DNA of 64,000 nt. It comes from Streptomyces sp. NBC_00569. Its GTDB lineage: Bacteria; Actinomycetota; Actinomycetes; Streptomycetales; Streptomycetaceae. Location of the stretch: the NCBI RefSeq assembly GCF_036345255.1, contig NZ_CP107783.1, forward strand, positions 8,115,001 to 8,179,000. The letters run 5' to 3'. The notes below the pieces were generated by a model. It did not search any database and was not told the origin of the DNA. It saw nothing but the letters and a program-made list of their open reading frames with translations. This document shows positions 26,206-33,377 of the stretch, piece by piece. Every line of letters starts with the position of its first letter. Within the stretch, counting starts at the first letter, position 1. A program made the translations under genes and the position numbers.

Positions 26206-27789
26206 CTACTGTCCTACTCGCCCCGGCTGGAGCACCTTGGAGAACAGTACGTCGCCGCCCTGCTGTCGCAGCCGTACCGTCAGTTCGCCGCTGCCGCCGT
26301 CGATGTCGACCTCGCCGAAATACTGCGGGGTCTCCATGGGGGACGTGTTGGCCCGGTCCGGCGCCTTGATGAAGCTCTGCTCGGGGCCGAAGGTGGCGTC
26401 CAGCTTCACCGCCTGGAAACCGCCCGCCGCCAGCGGGCCGGAGACGAACTCCCAGAACGGCTCGAAGTCCTGGAACGCGGCGCGCGACGGGTCGTAGTGC
26501 TGCGCCGACGTGTAGTGCACGTCCGCCGTGAGCCACAGCGTGCCCGTGATCCGGTCGTGCTTGATGTGGCGCAGGAGCTCCGCGATCTGCAGCTCGCGGC
26601 CGAGCGGCGCTCCCGGGTCGCCCTGGGCGACGGCCTCGAAGTTCACCTTGCCGTCGGCCACGACCAGGCCGAGCGGCATGTCGGAGGCGATCACCTTCCA
26701 GACGGCCCGCGACCGCGACAGCTCGCGCTTGAGCCAGGCCAGCTGCCGCGCGCCGAGGATCCCGGTCGCGTCGTCGGGCTGCCGGCCGGGGGAGTTGGCG
26801 TTGCGGTACGAGCGCATGTCGAGCACGAACACATCGAGCAGAGGGCCGTGCCGCAGGACCCGGTACACGCGGCCCTCGTCGTCGCCCGGCGGCAGCGTGG
26901 ACACGGGGAAGTACTCGCTGAACGCCCGCAGGGAGCGCGCGGCGAGGACGTTCGTGTCCTTCTCCGTGTAGCGGGCGTCGTCCAGGATCTGGCCCGGGTA
27001 CCAGTTGTTGTGCACCTCGTGGTCGTCCCACTGGACGATCGACGGCACCTGCGCGTTGAAGCGGCGCAGGTTCTCGTCGAGGAGGTTGTAGCGGAACGCG
27101 CCGCGGAACTCGGCCAGCGTCTCGGCGACCTTGGACTTCTCCTCGGTCGTGACGTTCCGCCACACGCGGCCGTCCGGCAGCGTGACGCTGGGCAGGATCG
27201 GGCCGTCGGCGTAGATGTTGTCGCCGCTGCACAGGAAGAAGTCGGGGTTCAGGGCGCGCATGTCCTCGTACACGCGATAGCCGCCGAGCTCCGGGTTGAT
27301 GCCCCAGCCCTGGCCCGCGATGTCGCCCGACCACAGGAAGCGCACCCCGTCGCGGCGGCCGACGGGGGTGGTGCGGAACGTGCCGGTGACGGGTTCGCCC
27401 GTGCGGCGGGGGTCGTCGGGGTCGGCGAGCACCACGCGGTAGTGGATCTGCTCGCCCGGCGGCAGGCCGCGCAGGCGGGTGGTGCCCGTGAAGTCCGTGC
27501 CTGCGCCGATCAGCGGCCCGTGCCACTTGGTGGCCCGGCGGAACGACTCCGTCGCGGAGGTCTCCACGATCATGCGGGCGGGGCGGTCGGAGCGGGTCCA
27601 GATCAGCCCCGAGTCCGCGCCGACGTCGCCTGCCTGGACACCCCATGCCGCCTTCGGGCGACCCGACAGGGCGAAGGCCGGTGCGGCGGCCGCGCCCACG
27701 GCGGGCAGGGCCAGCGCGGCCGAGGCGGCGAGCGAACCGCGCAGCACCCCGCGGCGGCCGGGCAGAGAACTCGGCGGACGGTGTGACAT
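26206..27789 (-). CDS. phoD: PhoD-type alkaline phosphatase/phosphodiesterase, Tat-exported
   Basis: 527 residues. Tat signal peptide: twin arginine GRRGVLRGSLAAS then a hydrophobic core ending in APAFA. An N-terminal PhoD_N Ig-like domain (WGVQAGDVGADSGLIWTRSD) is followed by the metallophosphatase domain (VRFLWSGDIAGQGW, FFLCSGDNIYADGP, QWDDHEVHNNWYPGQ, WLTADVHYTSAQHYD), which carries the Ca/Fe ligands of the family. Exported; releases phosphate from phosphoesters or teichoic acids. GGAGGCG precedes ATG 27789. A two-unit PHO box lies about 92 bases upstream. Confidence 0.9.
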   Translation of the reverse strand: MSHRPPSSLPGRRGVLRGSLAASAALALPAVGAAAAPAFALSGRPKAAWGVQAGDVGADSGLIWTRSDRPARMIVETSATESFRRATKWHGPLIGAGTDFTGTTRLRGLPPGEQIHYRVVLADPDDPRRTGEPVTGTFRTTPVGRRDGVRFLWSGDIAGQGWGINPELGGYRVYEDMRALNPDFFLCSGDNIYADGPILPSVTLPDGRVWRNVTTEEKSKVAETLAEFRGAFRYNLLDENLRRFNAQVPSIVQWDDHEVHNNWYPGQILDDARYTEKDTNVLAARSLRAFSEYFPVSTLPPGDDEGRVYRVLRHGPLLDVFVLDMRSYRNANSPGRQPDDATGILGARQLAWLKRELSRSRAVWKVIASDMPLGLVVADGKVNFEAVAQGDPGAPLGRELQIAELLRHIKHDRITGTLWLTADVHYTSAQHYDPSRAAFQDFEPFWEFVSGPLAAGGFQAVKLDATFGPEQSFIKAPDRANTSPMETPQYFGEVDIDGGSGELTVRLRQQGGDVLFSKVLQPGRVGQ

Positions 27790-27881
27790 GAATACGCCTC
27801 CAGAAACGGGTTCCGACGACAGTGCGGTGCCACCACTGCGGGGCGCCGCGGCGAAGCCACACCTACGGGTTCACCACGGCG

Positions 27882-27903
27882 CGCACGCGAACCCCAAGTG
27901 AAC
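27882..27903 (-). promoter_or_regulatory. PHO box (PhoP-binding direct repeats)
   Basis: On the minus strand two adjacent 11-base units: GTTCACTTGGG (27903-27893), a full match to the published Streptomyces PhoP unit G(G/T)TCAYYYR(G/C)G, and GTTCGCGTGCG (27892-27882), a weaker copy. Located about 92 bases upstream of phoD. A further single GTTCACC occurs on the plus strand at 27869-27875. Confidence 0.65.
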
Positions 27904-27965
27904 AACTGCCCCTGGGGGTCGGGGAACCCGGCGCGCTGCATCGCCTCACACGACCACACCGCCGT

Positions 27966-29444
27966 TCACGCGCGCGTGGCCCCCTCCTGGACCGCGCGCG
28001 CCAGGAGACGTACGCCTTCCGTGATCCGGGCGGGCGGCAGATGCGCGTAGCCGAGAACGAGGCGCACTCCGCCGTCTCGGCTGTCCGAGGTGCCGTAGTG
28101 GGTCAGCGGGCGGACGGTGACCCCGGCGGCCGAGGCCCGTTCGAGGAGCCCCTCCTGCTGCCCGTAGCGCTCGGGGAGCCGGGCGATGACGTGCAGTCCG
28201 GCGGCGATCCCCGTCACCTGGGCGCCCGGCAGATGCGCGTGGAGCGCGGCCACGAGGGTGTCGCGGCGCTCGCGGTAAGCGCGCTGGCAGCGCCGCAGCT
28301 GACGGTCGTAGTCGCCGCGCTCGACGAAACGGGCCAGGAGGGCCTGGTCGAGGGCCGGATTGCCGAGATCCATGTAGCGCTTGCGCTCGACGACCTCGTC
28401 GGTCAGCCCCGCGGGCACGACCATCCAGCCGAGCCGCAGCCCGGGGGCGAGCGACTTGCTCACCGATCCCGTGTACGCGACATGCTCCGGGTCGAGACCC
28501 TGAAGCGCGCCCACCGGCGCGCGGTCGTAGCGGAAGTCCCCGTCGTAATCGTCCTCGATGACGAGGCCGTCCATCGACCGTGCCCAGTCGAGGAGTTGAG
28601 TGCGGCGCGCCGGTGAGTAGGCGATGCCCGAGGGGAACTGGTGGGACGGCGTCGTCACCGCGGCGCGCACCCCCGAGTCCCGCAGAGGCCCGATGGCCAG
28701 CCCCTCGTCGTCCAGCGGGAGCGCGGTCGTGCCGATACCGGCCGAGGCGAACAGCGAACCGAGATCGGGGCTCCCGGGGTCCTCGACGCCCACGGACCGC
28801 TCCCCGCGCGCGTGCAGCACGAATCCGAGCAGCGTCACCGCCTGCGCCACCCCGGAGCAGACGATGATCCGCTCCGGATCGGCGACCACGCCCCGCCGCC
28901 GCGAGAGCAGTCCGGCCAGCGCGGTACGCAGCCGGGGGATGCCCCGCGGGTCCGGATAGCCCAGCATGTGGTGCGGCAGTTCGGCCAGCACTCCGCGCTG
29001 CGCCGCCGCCCACGCGGCGCGCGGGAACAGCGACAGATCGGGGCTGCCCGCCACGAAGTCGGCCCGGGTGCCCGGCGGACGGGGCGCCAGGTCCCGCACA
29101 CCGCCGGCCGCCGCGGCGCGCACCGCCCCGCCCACCCAGGTCCCCGCACCGCGCCCGCTGCGCAGATACCCCTCGGCGGTCAACTGCTCGTACGCCTCGG
29201 TGATCAGCCCGCGCGAGACGCCCAGATCCGCCGCGAGATCGCGGCTCGACGGCATGCGTGTCCCGGGCGCGAGCCGCCCCGACCTGACGGCGTCCCGCAG
29301 CGCCGCCTGGAGACCGCGGCCACGCGCGCGTGCGGGCGCCGATGCGGCGGGCAGCAGTAACTCCCATGCGGCGGAAGGAGGTTGGACCCCGCCTTCCGCG
29401 GCGCCTGGACCGGCCGCACGCGGATTGGTCCCCGATGACGTCAT
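27966..29444 (-). CDS. MocR/PdxR-type GntR regulator with aminotransferase domain
   Basis: 492 residues. GntR winged helix at about residues 40-105 (GLQAALRDAVRSGRLAPGTR, SSRDLAADLGVSRGLITEAY) fused to a class I aminotransferase fold with the PLP motif YTGSVSKSLAPGLRLGW (Lys near residue 310) and DDYDGDFRYD. Family members sense PLP or amino-acid adducts and often control a neighbouring transporter or vitamin gene; here the divergent EamA exporter is 47 bases away. Leu29 is encoded by TTA (29358-29360), the only TTA codon noticed in the window, so translation may depend on bldA. Confidence 0.85.
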   Translation of the reverse strand: MTSSGTNPRAAGPGAAEGGVQPPSAAWELLLPAASAPARARGRGLQAALRDAVRSGRLAPGTRMPSSRDLAADLGVSRGLITEAYEQLTAEGYLRSGRGAGTWVGGAVRAAAAGGVRDLAPRPPGTRADFVAGSPDLSLFPRAAWAAAQRGVLAELPHHMLGYPDPRGIPRLRTALAGLLSRRRGVVADPERIIVCSGVAQAVTLLGFVLHARGERSVGVEDPGSPDLGSLFASAGIGTTALPLDDEGLAIGPLRDSGVRAAVTTPSHQFPSGIAYSPARRTQLLDWARSMDGLVIEDDYDGDFRYDRAPVGALQGLDPEHVAYTGSVSKSLAPGLRLGWMVVPAGLTDEVVERKRYMDLGNPALDQALLARFVERGDYDRQLRRCQRAYRERRDTLVAALHAHLPGAQVTGIAAGLHVIARLPERYGQQEGLLERASAAGVTVRPLTHYGTSDSRDGGVRLVLGYAHLPPARITEGVRLLARAVQEGATRA

Positions 29445-29461
29445 GAACGTGGACCTTAATC
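29423..29461. promoter_or_regulatory. Candidate MocR operator and divergent leaderless promoters
   Basis: Inverted arms GATTGGTCC (29423-29431) and GGACC-TT-AATC (29451-29461) flank a perfect palindrome TGACGTCA (29436-29443) that overlaps the mocR-like start codon. The minus-strand box TAAGGT (29453-29458) lies 8 bases before that ATG. Autoregulation is inferred from position. Confidence 0.4.
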
Positions 29462-29478
29462 CGGGCCGCCGCCCTCCC

Positions 29479-29484
29479 TAGCGT
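29479..29484 (+). promoter_or_regulatory. -10 element of EamA gene (leaderless)
   Basis: TAGCGT, 7 bases before ATG 29492. Confidence 0.45.
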
Positions 29485-29491
29485 CAGGGCC

Positions 29492-30649
29492 ATGAACCCG
29501 CACTCGATCCGAGGGGCCCTGCCGGCCGCCGTCGCCTGCGTCCTCGTCGGCGCGTCCTTCACCGCCAACAGCGTCCTCGGGGACTACCCGTACGCGGGCG
29601 GCCAGTTCCTCCGGTACGCCCTCGCCTGCCTGCTTCTGGTGCCGCTGCTCGGCAGGAGCGGCATGGCGCCGCTGCGCCACCTCACCGGGCGCCGATGGGG
29701 GCGGCTCGCCCTGCTGGCGGCCGTCGGGATGGTCGGCTTCAACCTCGCGGTGCTCGCCGCGGAGCGCACCGCCGAACCGGCCGTCCCAGGAGTCTTCGTC
29801 GGATGCGCCCCGGTCGTCGTGGCGGTGCTCGTGCCCGTGCTCGCGGGCCGGAGGCCCCAACGGGTCGTCCTCCACGGGGCGTTGCTGGTCGCCCTCGGCG
29901 CGTTCACCGTCCAGGGCTGGGGGCGCACGGACACGGCCGGGCTCCTCTTCTCCGTGGGAGCCCTCATCGGAGAGGTCGGTTTCGCCGTCCTCGCAGTGCC
30001 GGTGCTGCGCCCCCTCGGCCCGAAGCTGCTGTCCTGCACCGTTTGCGGGCTCGCCGCCCTGGAGTCGGCCCTCTGCGGCGCCGTGCTCGACGGCACGGCC
30101 ATGCTCCGCGTACCCGACGCCACCGAGGCGACGGCCCTGCTGTGGCAGGCCGCCGTCGTCACGGTGATCGGCTTCGTGTGCTGGTACCTCGGCATGCAGC
30201 GCGTCGGCGCCGAGCGCGCCACCCTGTTCTCCGGGCTCATCCCCGTGGCGGCGGCGTGCACCGCGCCGCTCGTCGGGACCGGGACGTACGGCGCCGCGCA
30301 GGCCGTCGGCAGCGCGCTCGTCGGCGCCGGAGTGGCGCTCGGCTCCGGGGTGTTCGGGGTGCGGTCAGCGGCTGGTGTCCAGGATGACGCGGGAGACGAG
30401 CGCCGGATCGTCGCTCATGGGGACGTGACCGCAGCCGGGCAGCCGCACAAGGCGGGCCCCGGGGACGGCGTGCTTGGCCCTGATGCCCTGGCGGCGCAGC
30501 AGCAGCCGGTCGCGGGTGCCCCAGGCGACGGTCACCGGGATGTCCGGCACGTCGTCCGTGAACCGCACCTCCAGACCCGCGGCGAGGGTCTGGGCGAACC
30601 CGGGAGCGTGGCGCAGGGCCAGCGTCTCCGCGACGACCGCGTCGGGTGA
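29492..30649 (+). CDS. EamA/DMT exporter with read-through C-terminal extension
   Basis: 385 residues. Residues 1-290 are a normal ten-helix EamA protein (IRGALPAAVACVLVGASFTA; AVLVPVLAGRRPQRVVLHGA; VIGFVCWYLGMQRVGAERAT; AQAVGSALVGAGVALGSGVF). The frame then runs 285 bases into the convergent hydrolase gene without a stop, adding about 95 hydrophilic residues that look like antisense coding sequence. A stop exists in another frame (TGA near 30382), so a one-base difference would restore a normal end. Either the extension is real or an indel or sequencing error removed the stop. Likely target of the divergent MocR-type regulator. Confidence 0.7.
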   Translation: MNPHSIRGALPAAVACVLVGASFTANSVLGDYPYAGGQFLRYALACLLLVPLLGRSGMAPLRHLTGRRWGRLALLAAVGMVGFNLAVLAAERTAEPAVPGVFVGCAPVVVAVLVPVLAGRRPQRVVLHGALLVALGAFTVQGWGRTDTAGLLFSVGALIGEVGFAVLAVPVLRPLGPKLLSCTVCGLAALESALCGAVLDGTAMLRVPDATEATALLWQAAVVTVIGFVCWYLGMQRVGAERATLFSGLIPVAAACTAPLVGTGTYGAAQAVGSALVGAGVALGSGVFGVRSAAGVQDDAGDERRIVAHGDVTAAGQPHKAGPGDGVLGPDALAAQQQPVAGAPGDGHRDVRHVVREPHLQTRGEGLGEPGSVAQGQRLRDDRVG

Positions 30650-31195
30650 ACGACGGCCGGGGCGGGCGTAGATGGTGCTCGTCAGGGCCGTCCGTCCCGC
30701 GGCCGAGCGCGCGAGCCGCTCGATCGCGGGAACCGGCAGCGCCCGTGCGCCCTGCCGCATCGCGCGCAGCGTACCGAAGGCGTAACGGCGCTCGGCCTGC
30801 GACCAGAACCCGCCGGGCGACAGCGCGGTGACCGACCGTACGAGCTTCTCGCGGCCGAGCTCCAGCGCGAGCAGACCGCCCAGGGAGTTGCCGGCCACAT
30901 GCGGCCGCTCGATGCCGAGAGCCGCGCAGAGCGAGCCGAGCGTGGCCGTCACCGTCGGAAGGTCGTAGGCGACGCCGTCGGGCAGCGCGGGAGAGGCGCC
31001 GAAGCCCGGCAGATCGATCGCGATCACGTCGCGTTCGGCGGCCAGGACCGGGATCACGGGTGCCCAGGCCTGCCAGTGGTGGCCGATCCCGTGCAGGAGC
31101 AGCAGGGGCTCCCCGGTGCCCACGCGTTCGTACGCGACGGTCACCTCACGGGGGCCACCGGGGGTTTCGATGCTGAAGGACACCTCTGTGGCCAT
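30365..31195 (-). CDS. Alpha/beta-fold hydrolase
   Basis: 276 residues, single alpha/beta-hydrolase fold: oxyanion HG in LLLHGIGHHWQ, nucleophile elbow GNSLGG (Ser near residue 103), acid in VAWGTRDRLLL and catalytic His in LPGCGHVPMSDDP. Cytosolic. Substrate not predictable. AGGGAG serves as the ribosome binding site before ATG 31195. Divergent from the ECF41 sigma-factor gene; its 3' end is overlapped by the extended EamA frame. Confidence 0.85.
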   Translation of the reverse strand: MATEVSFSIETPGGPREVTVAYERVGTGEPLLLLHGIGHHWQAWAPVIPVLAAERDVIAIDLPGFGASPALPDGVAYDLPTVTATLGSLCAALGIERPHVAGNSLGGLLALELGREKLVRSVTALSPGGFWSQAERRYAFGTLRAMRQGARALPVPAIERLARSAAGRTALTSTIYARPGRRSPDAVVAETLALRHAPGFAQTLAAGLEVRFTDDVPDIPVTVAWGTRDRLLLRRQGIRAKHAVPGARLVRLPGCGHVPMSDDPALVSRVILDTSR

Positions 31196-31379
31196 GTCGC
31201 TCCCTGTCCCCGACGCCCGAGCGACGGTTCCTTAGACGGCTTGTCAGCAACAATTACCGCTCAGTAGCCTTCAGTTCAAGGGGGAGCGGGCGAGACAAGG
31301 TCCGGCGTGGCGCCGTTTGTGGTCATCGCCGCACCGATTCCGCCTGGACACGCACCGTCGCGTCCATTGGGATGGAGGA

Positions 31380-32258
31380 GTGGCAACCGACACCGTGACT
31401 GAGGTCTTCGAAGAGCACCGGCCGGTCCTGATGGGGGTCGCCTACCGCATGCTGGGCCGCGTGGCGGACGCCGAGGACGTCGTCCAGGACGCCTGGCTGC
31501 GCTGGGCACAGGCCGACCGCGACGAGGTGCGCGAACCACGCGCCTATCTCGTCCGCGTCGCCACCCGCCTCGCCATCGACCGACTGCGGCAGGCACAGGT
31601 CCGGCGTGAGGCGTACGTGGGTCCCTGGCTGCCGGAGCCGCTGGCCACCGACTTCGGGCCGACCGCGCCCGACACCGCGGAGGCGGCCGTGCTCGCCGAG
31701 TCGGTTTCGCTCGCCGTCCTCGTCGTCCTGGAGTCGCTCTCGCCGTTGGAGCGCGCCGTGTTCGTGCTCCGCGAGGCGTTCGGGTTCCCGTTCGCCGAGA
31801 TCGCCACCACGCTCGATCGCAGCGAGTCCGCCGTGCGCCAGCTCGCGGGACGCGCCCGCAAGCACGTGGACGAGCGCCGGCCGCGCTTCGACGTCGACCC
31901 TGTCGAGCGGCGCGACCTCACCGAGCGCTTCCTCGCGGCCGCGACGGGCGGGGACCTGGAGGGTCTGATGACGCTCCTCGCGCCCGACGCGCGTCTCGTC
32001 GGCGACAGCGGCGGCAAGTCCAAGGCGCCGCTGCGCGTCATCGAGTCCGCCGACAAGGTGGGCCGATTCCTGCTCGGGGCCGCCAAGAGCGGCGGCACCG
32101 GATTCACCTTCCGGATCGTGGAGCTGAACGCGGGGCCCGCCGTGCTCGCGCTCGTCGACGGCGAGCCGGACAGCGTCTTCCAGGTCGACATCGCCGACGG
32201 CCACGTGCAGTGCGTATACATCGTGCGTAACCCGGACAAGCTCATGTCGCTCGCCTGA
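31380..32258 (+). CDS. sigJ: ECF RNA polymerase sigma factor of the ECF41 type
   Basis: About 292 residues. Sigma-70 region 2 (VLMGVAYRMLGRVADAEDVV), region 4 (LSPLERAVFVLREAFGFPFA, RSESAVRQLAGRARKHV) and a C-terminal SnoaL-like domain of about 110 residues. ECF41 hallmarks are present: linker PWLPEPL, DSGGKS and the terminal NPDKL motif. In this group the C-terminal extension replaces the anti-sigma factor. The symbol is given from remembered similarity and synteny with S. coelicolor sigJ. Start uncertain: GTG 31380 sits directly behind GGAGGA; GTG 31395 is an alternative. The usual COE partner gene is absent; an alpha/beta hydrolase is divergent instead. Confidence 0.8.
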   Translation: MATDTVTEVFEEHRPVLMGVAYRMLGRVADAEDVVQDAWLRWAQADRDEVREPRAYLVRVATRLAIDRLRQAQVRREAYVGPWLPEPLATDFGPTAPDTAEAAVLAESVSLAVLVVLESLSPLERAVFVLREAFGFPFAEIATTLDRSESAVRQLAGRARKHVDERRPRFDVDPVERRDLTERFLAAATGGDLEGLMTLLAPDARLVGDSGGKSKAPLRVIESADKVGRFLLGAAKSGGTGFTFRIVELNAGPAVLALVDGEPDSVFQVDIADGHVQCVYIVRNPDKLMSLA

Positions 32259-32287
32259 CGTCCCCTCCGCGGCGTCCGCCGTCACCG

Positions 32288-32317
32288 AAGCCCCCGCCCC
32301 GACAGGGCGGGGGCTTT
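32288..32317 (+). terminator. Rho-independent terminator after sigJ
   Basis: AAGCCCCCGCCC (32288-32299), loop CGACA, GGGCGGGGGCTT (32305-32316) then TTCG: a twelve-pair perfect stem with a short T run. Confidence 0.85.
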
Positions 32318-32407
32318 CGTCGTTTCGCGAACGCGGTGTGAACGCTCTGCGGACCGCCATGAACGCTCTGCGGCGCAGCCCCCTCGGGCCCCGGCACGGA
32401 CCGAGGA

Positions 32408-32442
32408 TTGGTCTTGACCAAGTCGGAGGGCGGGCCTACCCT
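32408..32442 (+). promoter_or_regulatory. Promoter with dre-like palindrome (gntR)
   Basis: TTGGTC-TT-GACCAA (32408-32421) is a palindrome that differs from the DasR responsive element core TGGTCTAGACCA by one central base. It overlaps the -35 hexamer TTGACC (32414-32419); 17 bases further lies the -10 TACCCT (32437-32442). This layout suits repression by a GntR/HutC protein, either the gene product itself or DasR. Confidence 0.65.
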
Positions 32443-32518
32443 CGCAGAGATAGTGCAGGAACCTTTAATAAACAAGGGCGCTAAACGCCGCCGGGACACG
32501 GCGATTGCGGAGGACAGG

Positions 32519-33286
32519 GTGGGGACCACGCAGTTGGAAACGGCGCCGGAGCCGAAGTACTGGCACCTCAAGACCGTGCTGACCGAGGCACTCGACTCCG
32601 AGTTCGCCGTGGGAGAGATCCTGCCGAACGAGCGGGACCTCGCGGCCCGCTTCGGAGTCGCCCGTGCCACGCTCCGCCAGGCGCTCGAACAGCTCGAACT
32701 CGAAGGCAGGCTCCAGCGCCGCCGTGGCGTCGGCACCACCGTCGCCCCGCCCCGCGTGGGCGTGGCGGTCGACTCGTCCGACGACCAGGAGTGGCCCGGC
32801 GCCGACGACGGTGAGGCCTGGCAGGCCGTCGACAGCGAGCCCGCGGTGCCGCCGGCGGCCGTGGCCCGCATCCTCGGCACCGCGCCCGACGAGCGCGTCC
32901 ACCGGGTGCGCCGTACGCGCGTGTCGCACGGCCAGCCCGTCGCCGCCGAACTGCTCTACGTACCCTCGTCGTCCGTGCCCGAACTCTCCGCCATAGACGC
33001 CCCGTCCGGGCCCTCACGCGCGCGTGTGGTGCTCCGCGAACTGGGGCGGCTCGGGCTCGAGGGCCAGGACCGCGCCGTCGAGCTGGGCTCGGCCCGTGCC
33101 GACGACGCGAAGGAGCTCGACCGGCTGCCGGGCGCGCCCGTCCTCGTCGTCACGACCCGGTTCTTCAGCGAGGGCGAGACGGCCGCGGTCTCCGTGGCCA
33201 CCTACCGTGCCGACACCTGCCGCCTCACCTTCGGCGACTCGGGCGGCGTCGAGATCCACCACGGCCCGGACCGCCGCGCCTCCTGA
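32519..33286 (+). CDS. GntR/HutC family regulator, DasR-like
   Basis: 255 residues. N-terminal winged helix at about residues 10-78 (YWHLKTVLTEALDSEFAVGE, NERDLAARFGVARATLRQAL, LEGRLQRRRGVGTTV) and C-terminal UTRA-like effector domain at about residues 105-250 (RVHRVRRTRVSHGQPVAAEL, VLVVTTRFFSEGETAAVSVA). 'PKYWHLK' is close to the DasR start. GTG 32519 with GGAGGA at 32509-32514; a longer frame exists from 32408 but begins inside the palindrome. A dre-like site covers its promoter. Ligands of such proteins are often phosphorylated sugars. Confidence 0.85.
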   Translation: MGTTQLETAPEPKYWHLKTVLTEALDSEFAVGEILPNERDLAARFGVARATLRQALEQLELEGRLQRRRGVGTTVAPPRVGVAVDSSDDQEWPGADDGEAWQAVDSEPAVPPAAVARILGTAPDERVHRVRRTRVSHGQPVAAELLYVPSSSVPELSAIDAPSGPSRARVVLRELGRLGLEGQDRAVELGSARADDAKELDRLPGAPVLVVTTRFFSEGETAAVSVATYRADTCRLTFGDSGGVEIHHGPDRRAS

Positions 33287-33323
33287 CAGAGGCGAGACGA
33301 GACCCGCGCGCGTCACGTTCCGC

Positions 33324-33357
33324 AAAAGGCCCACCGTGATCCTCCACGGTGGGCCTT
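33324..33357. terminator. Bidirectional terminator between gntR and ROK genes
   Basis: AAGGCCCACCGTG (33326-33338) pairs perfectly with CACGGTGGGCCTT (33345-33357) around a 6-base loop, with AAAA before and TT after, so it works for both converging genes. Confidence 0.85.
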
Positions 33358-33377
33358 CGGCGTCTGTGTGTCTTGGG

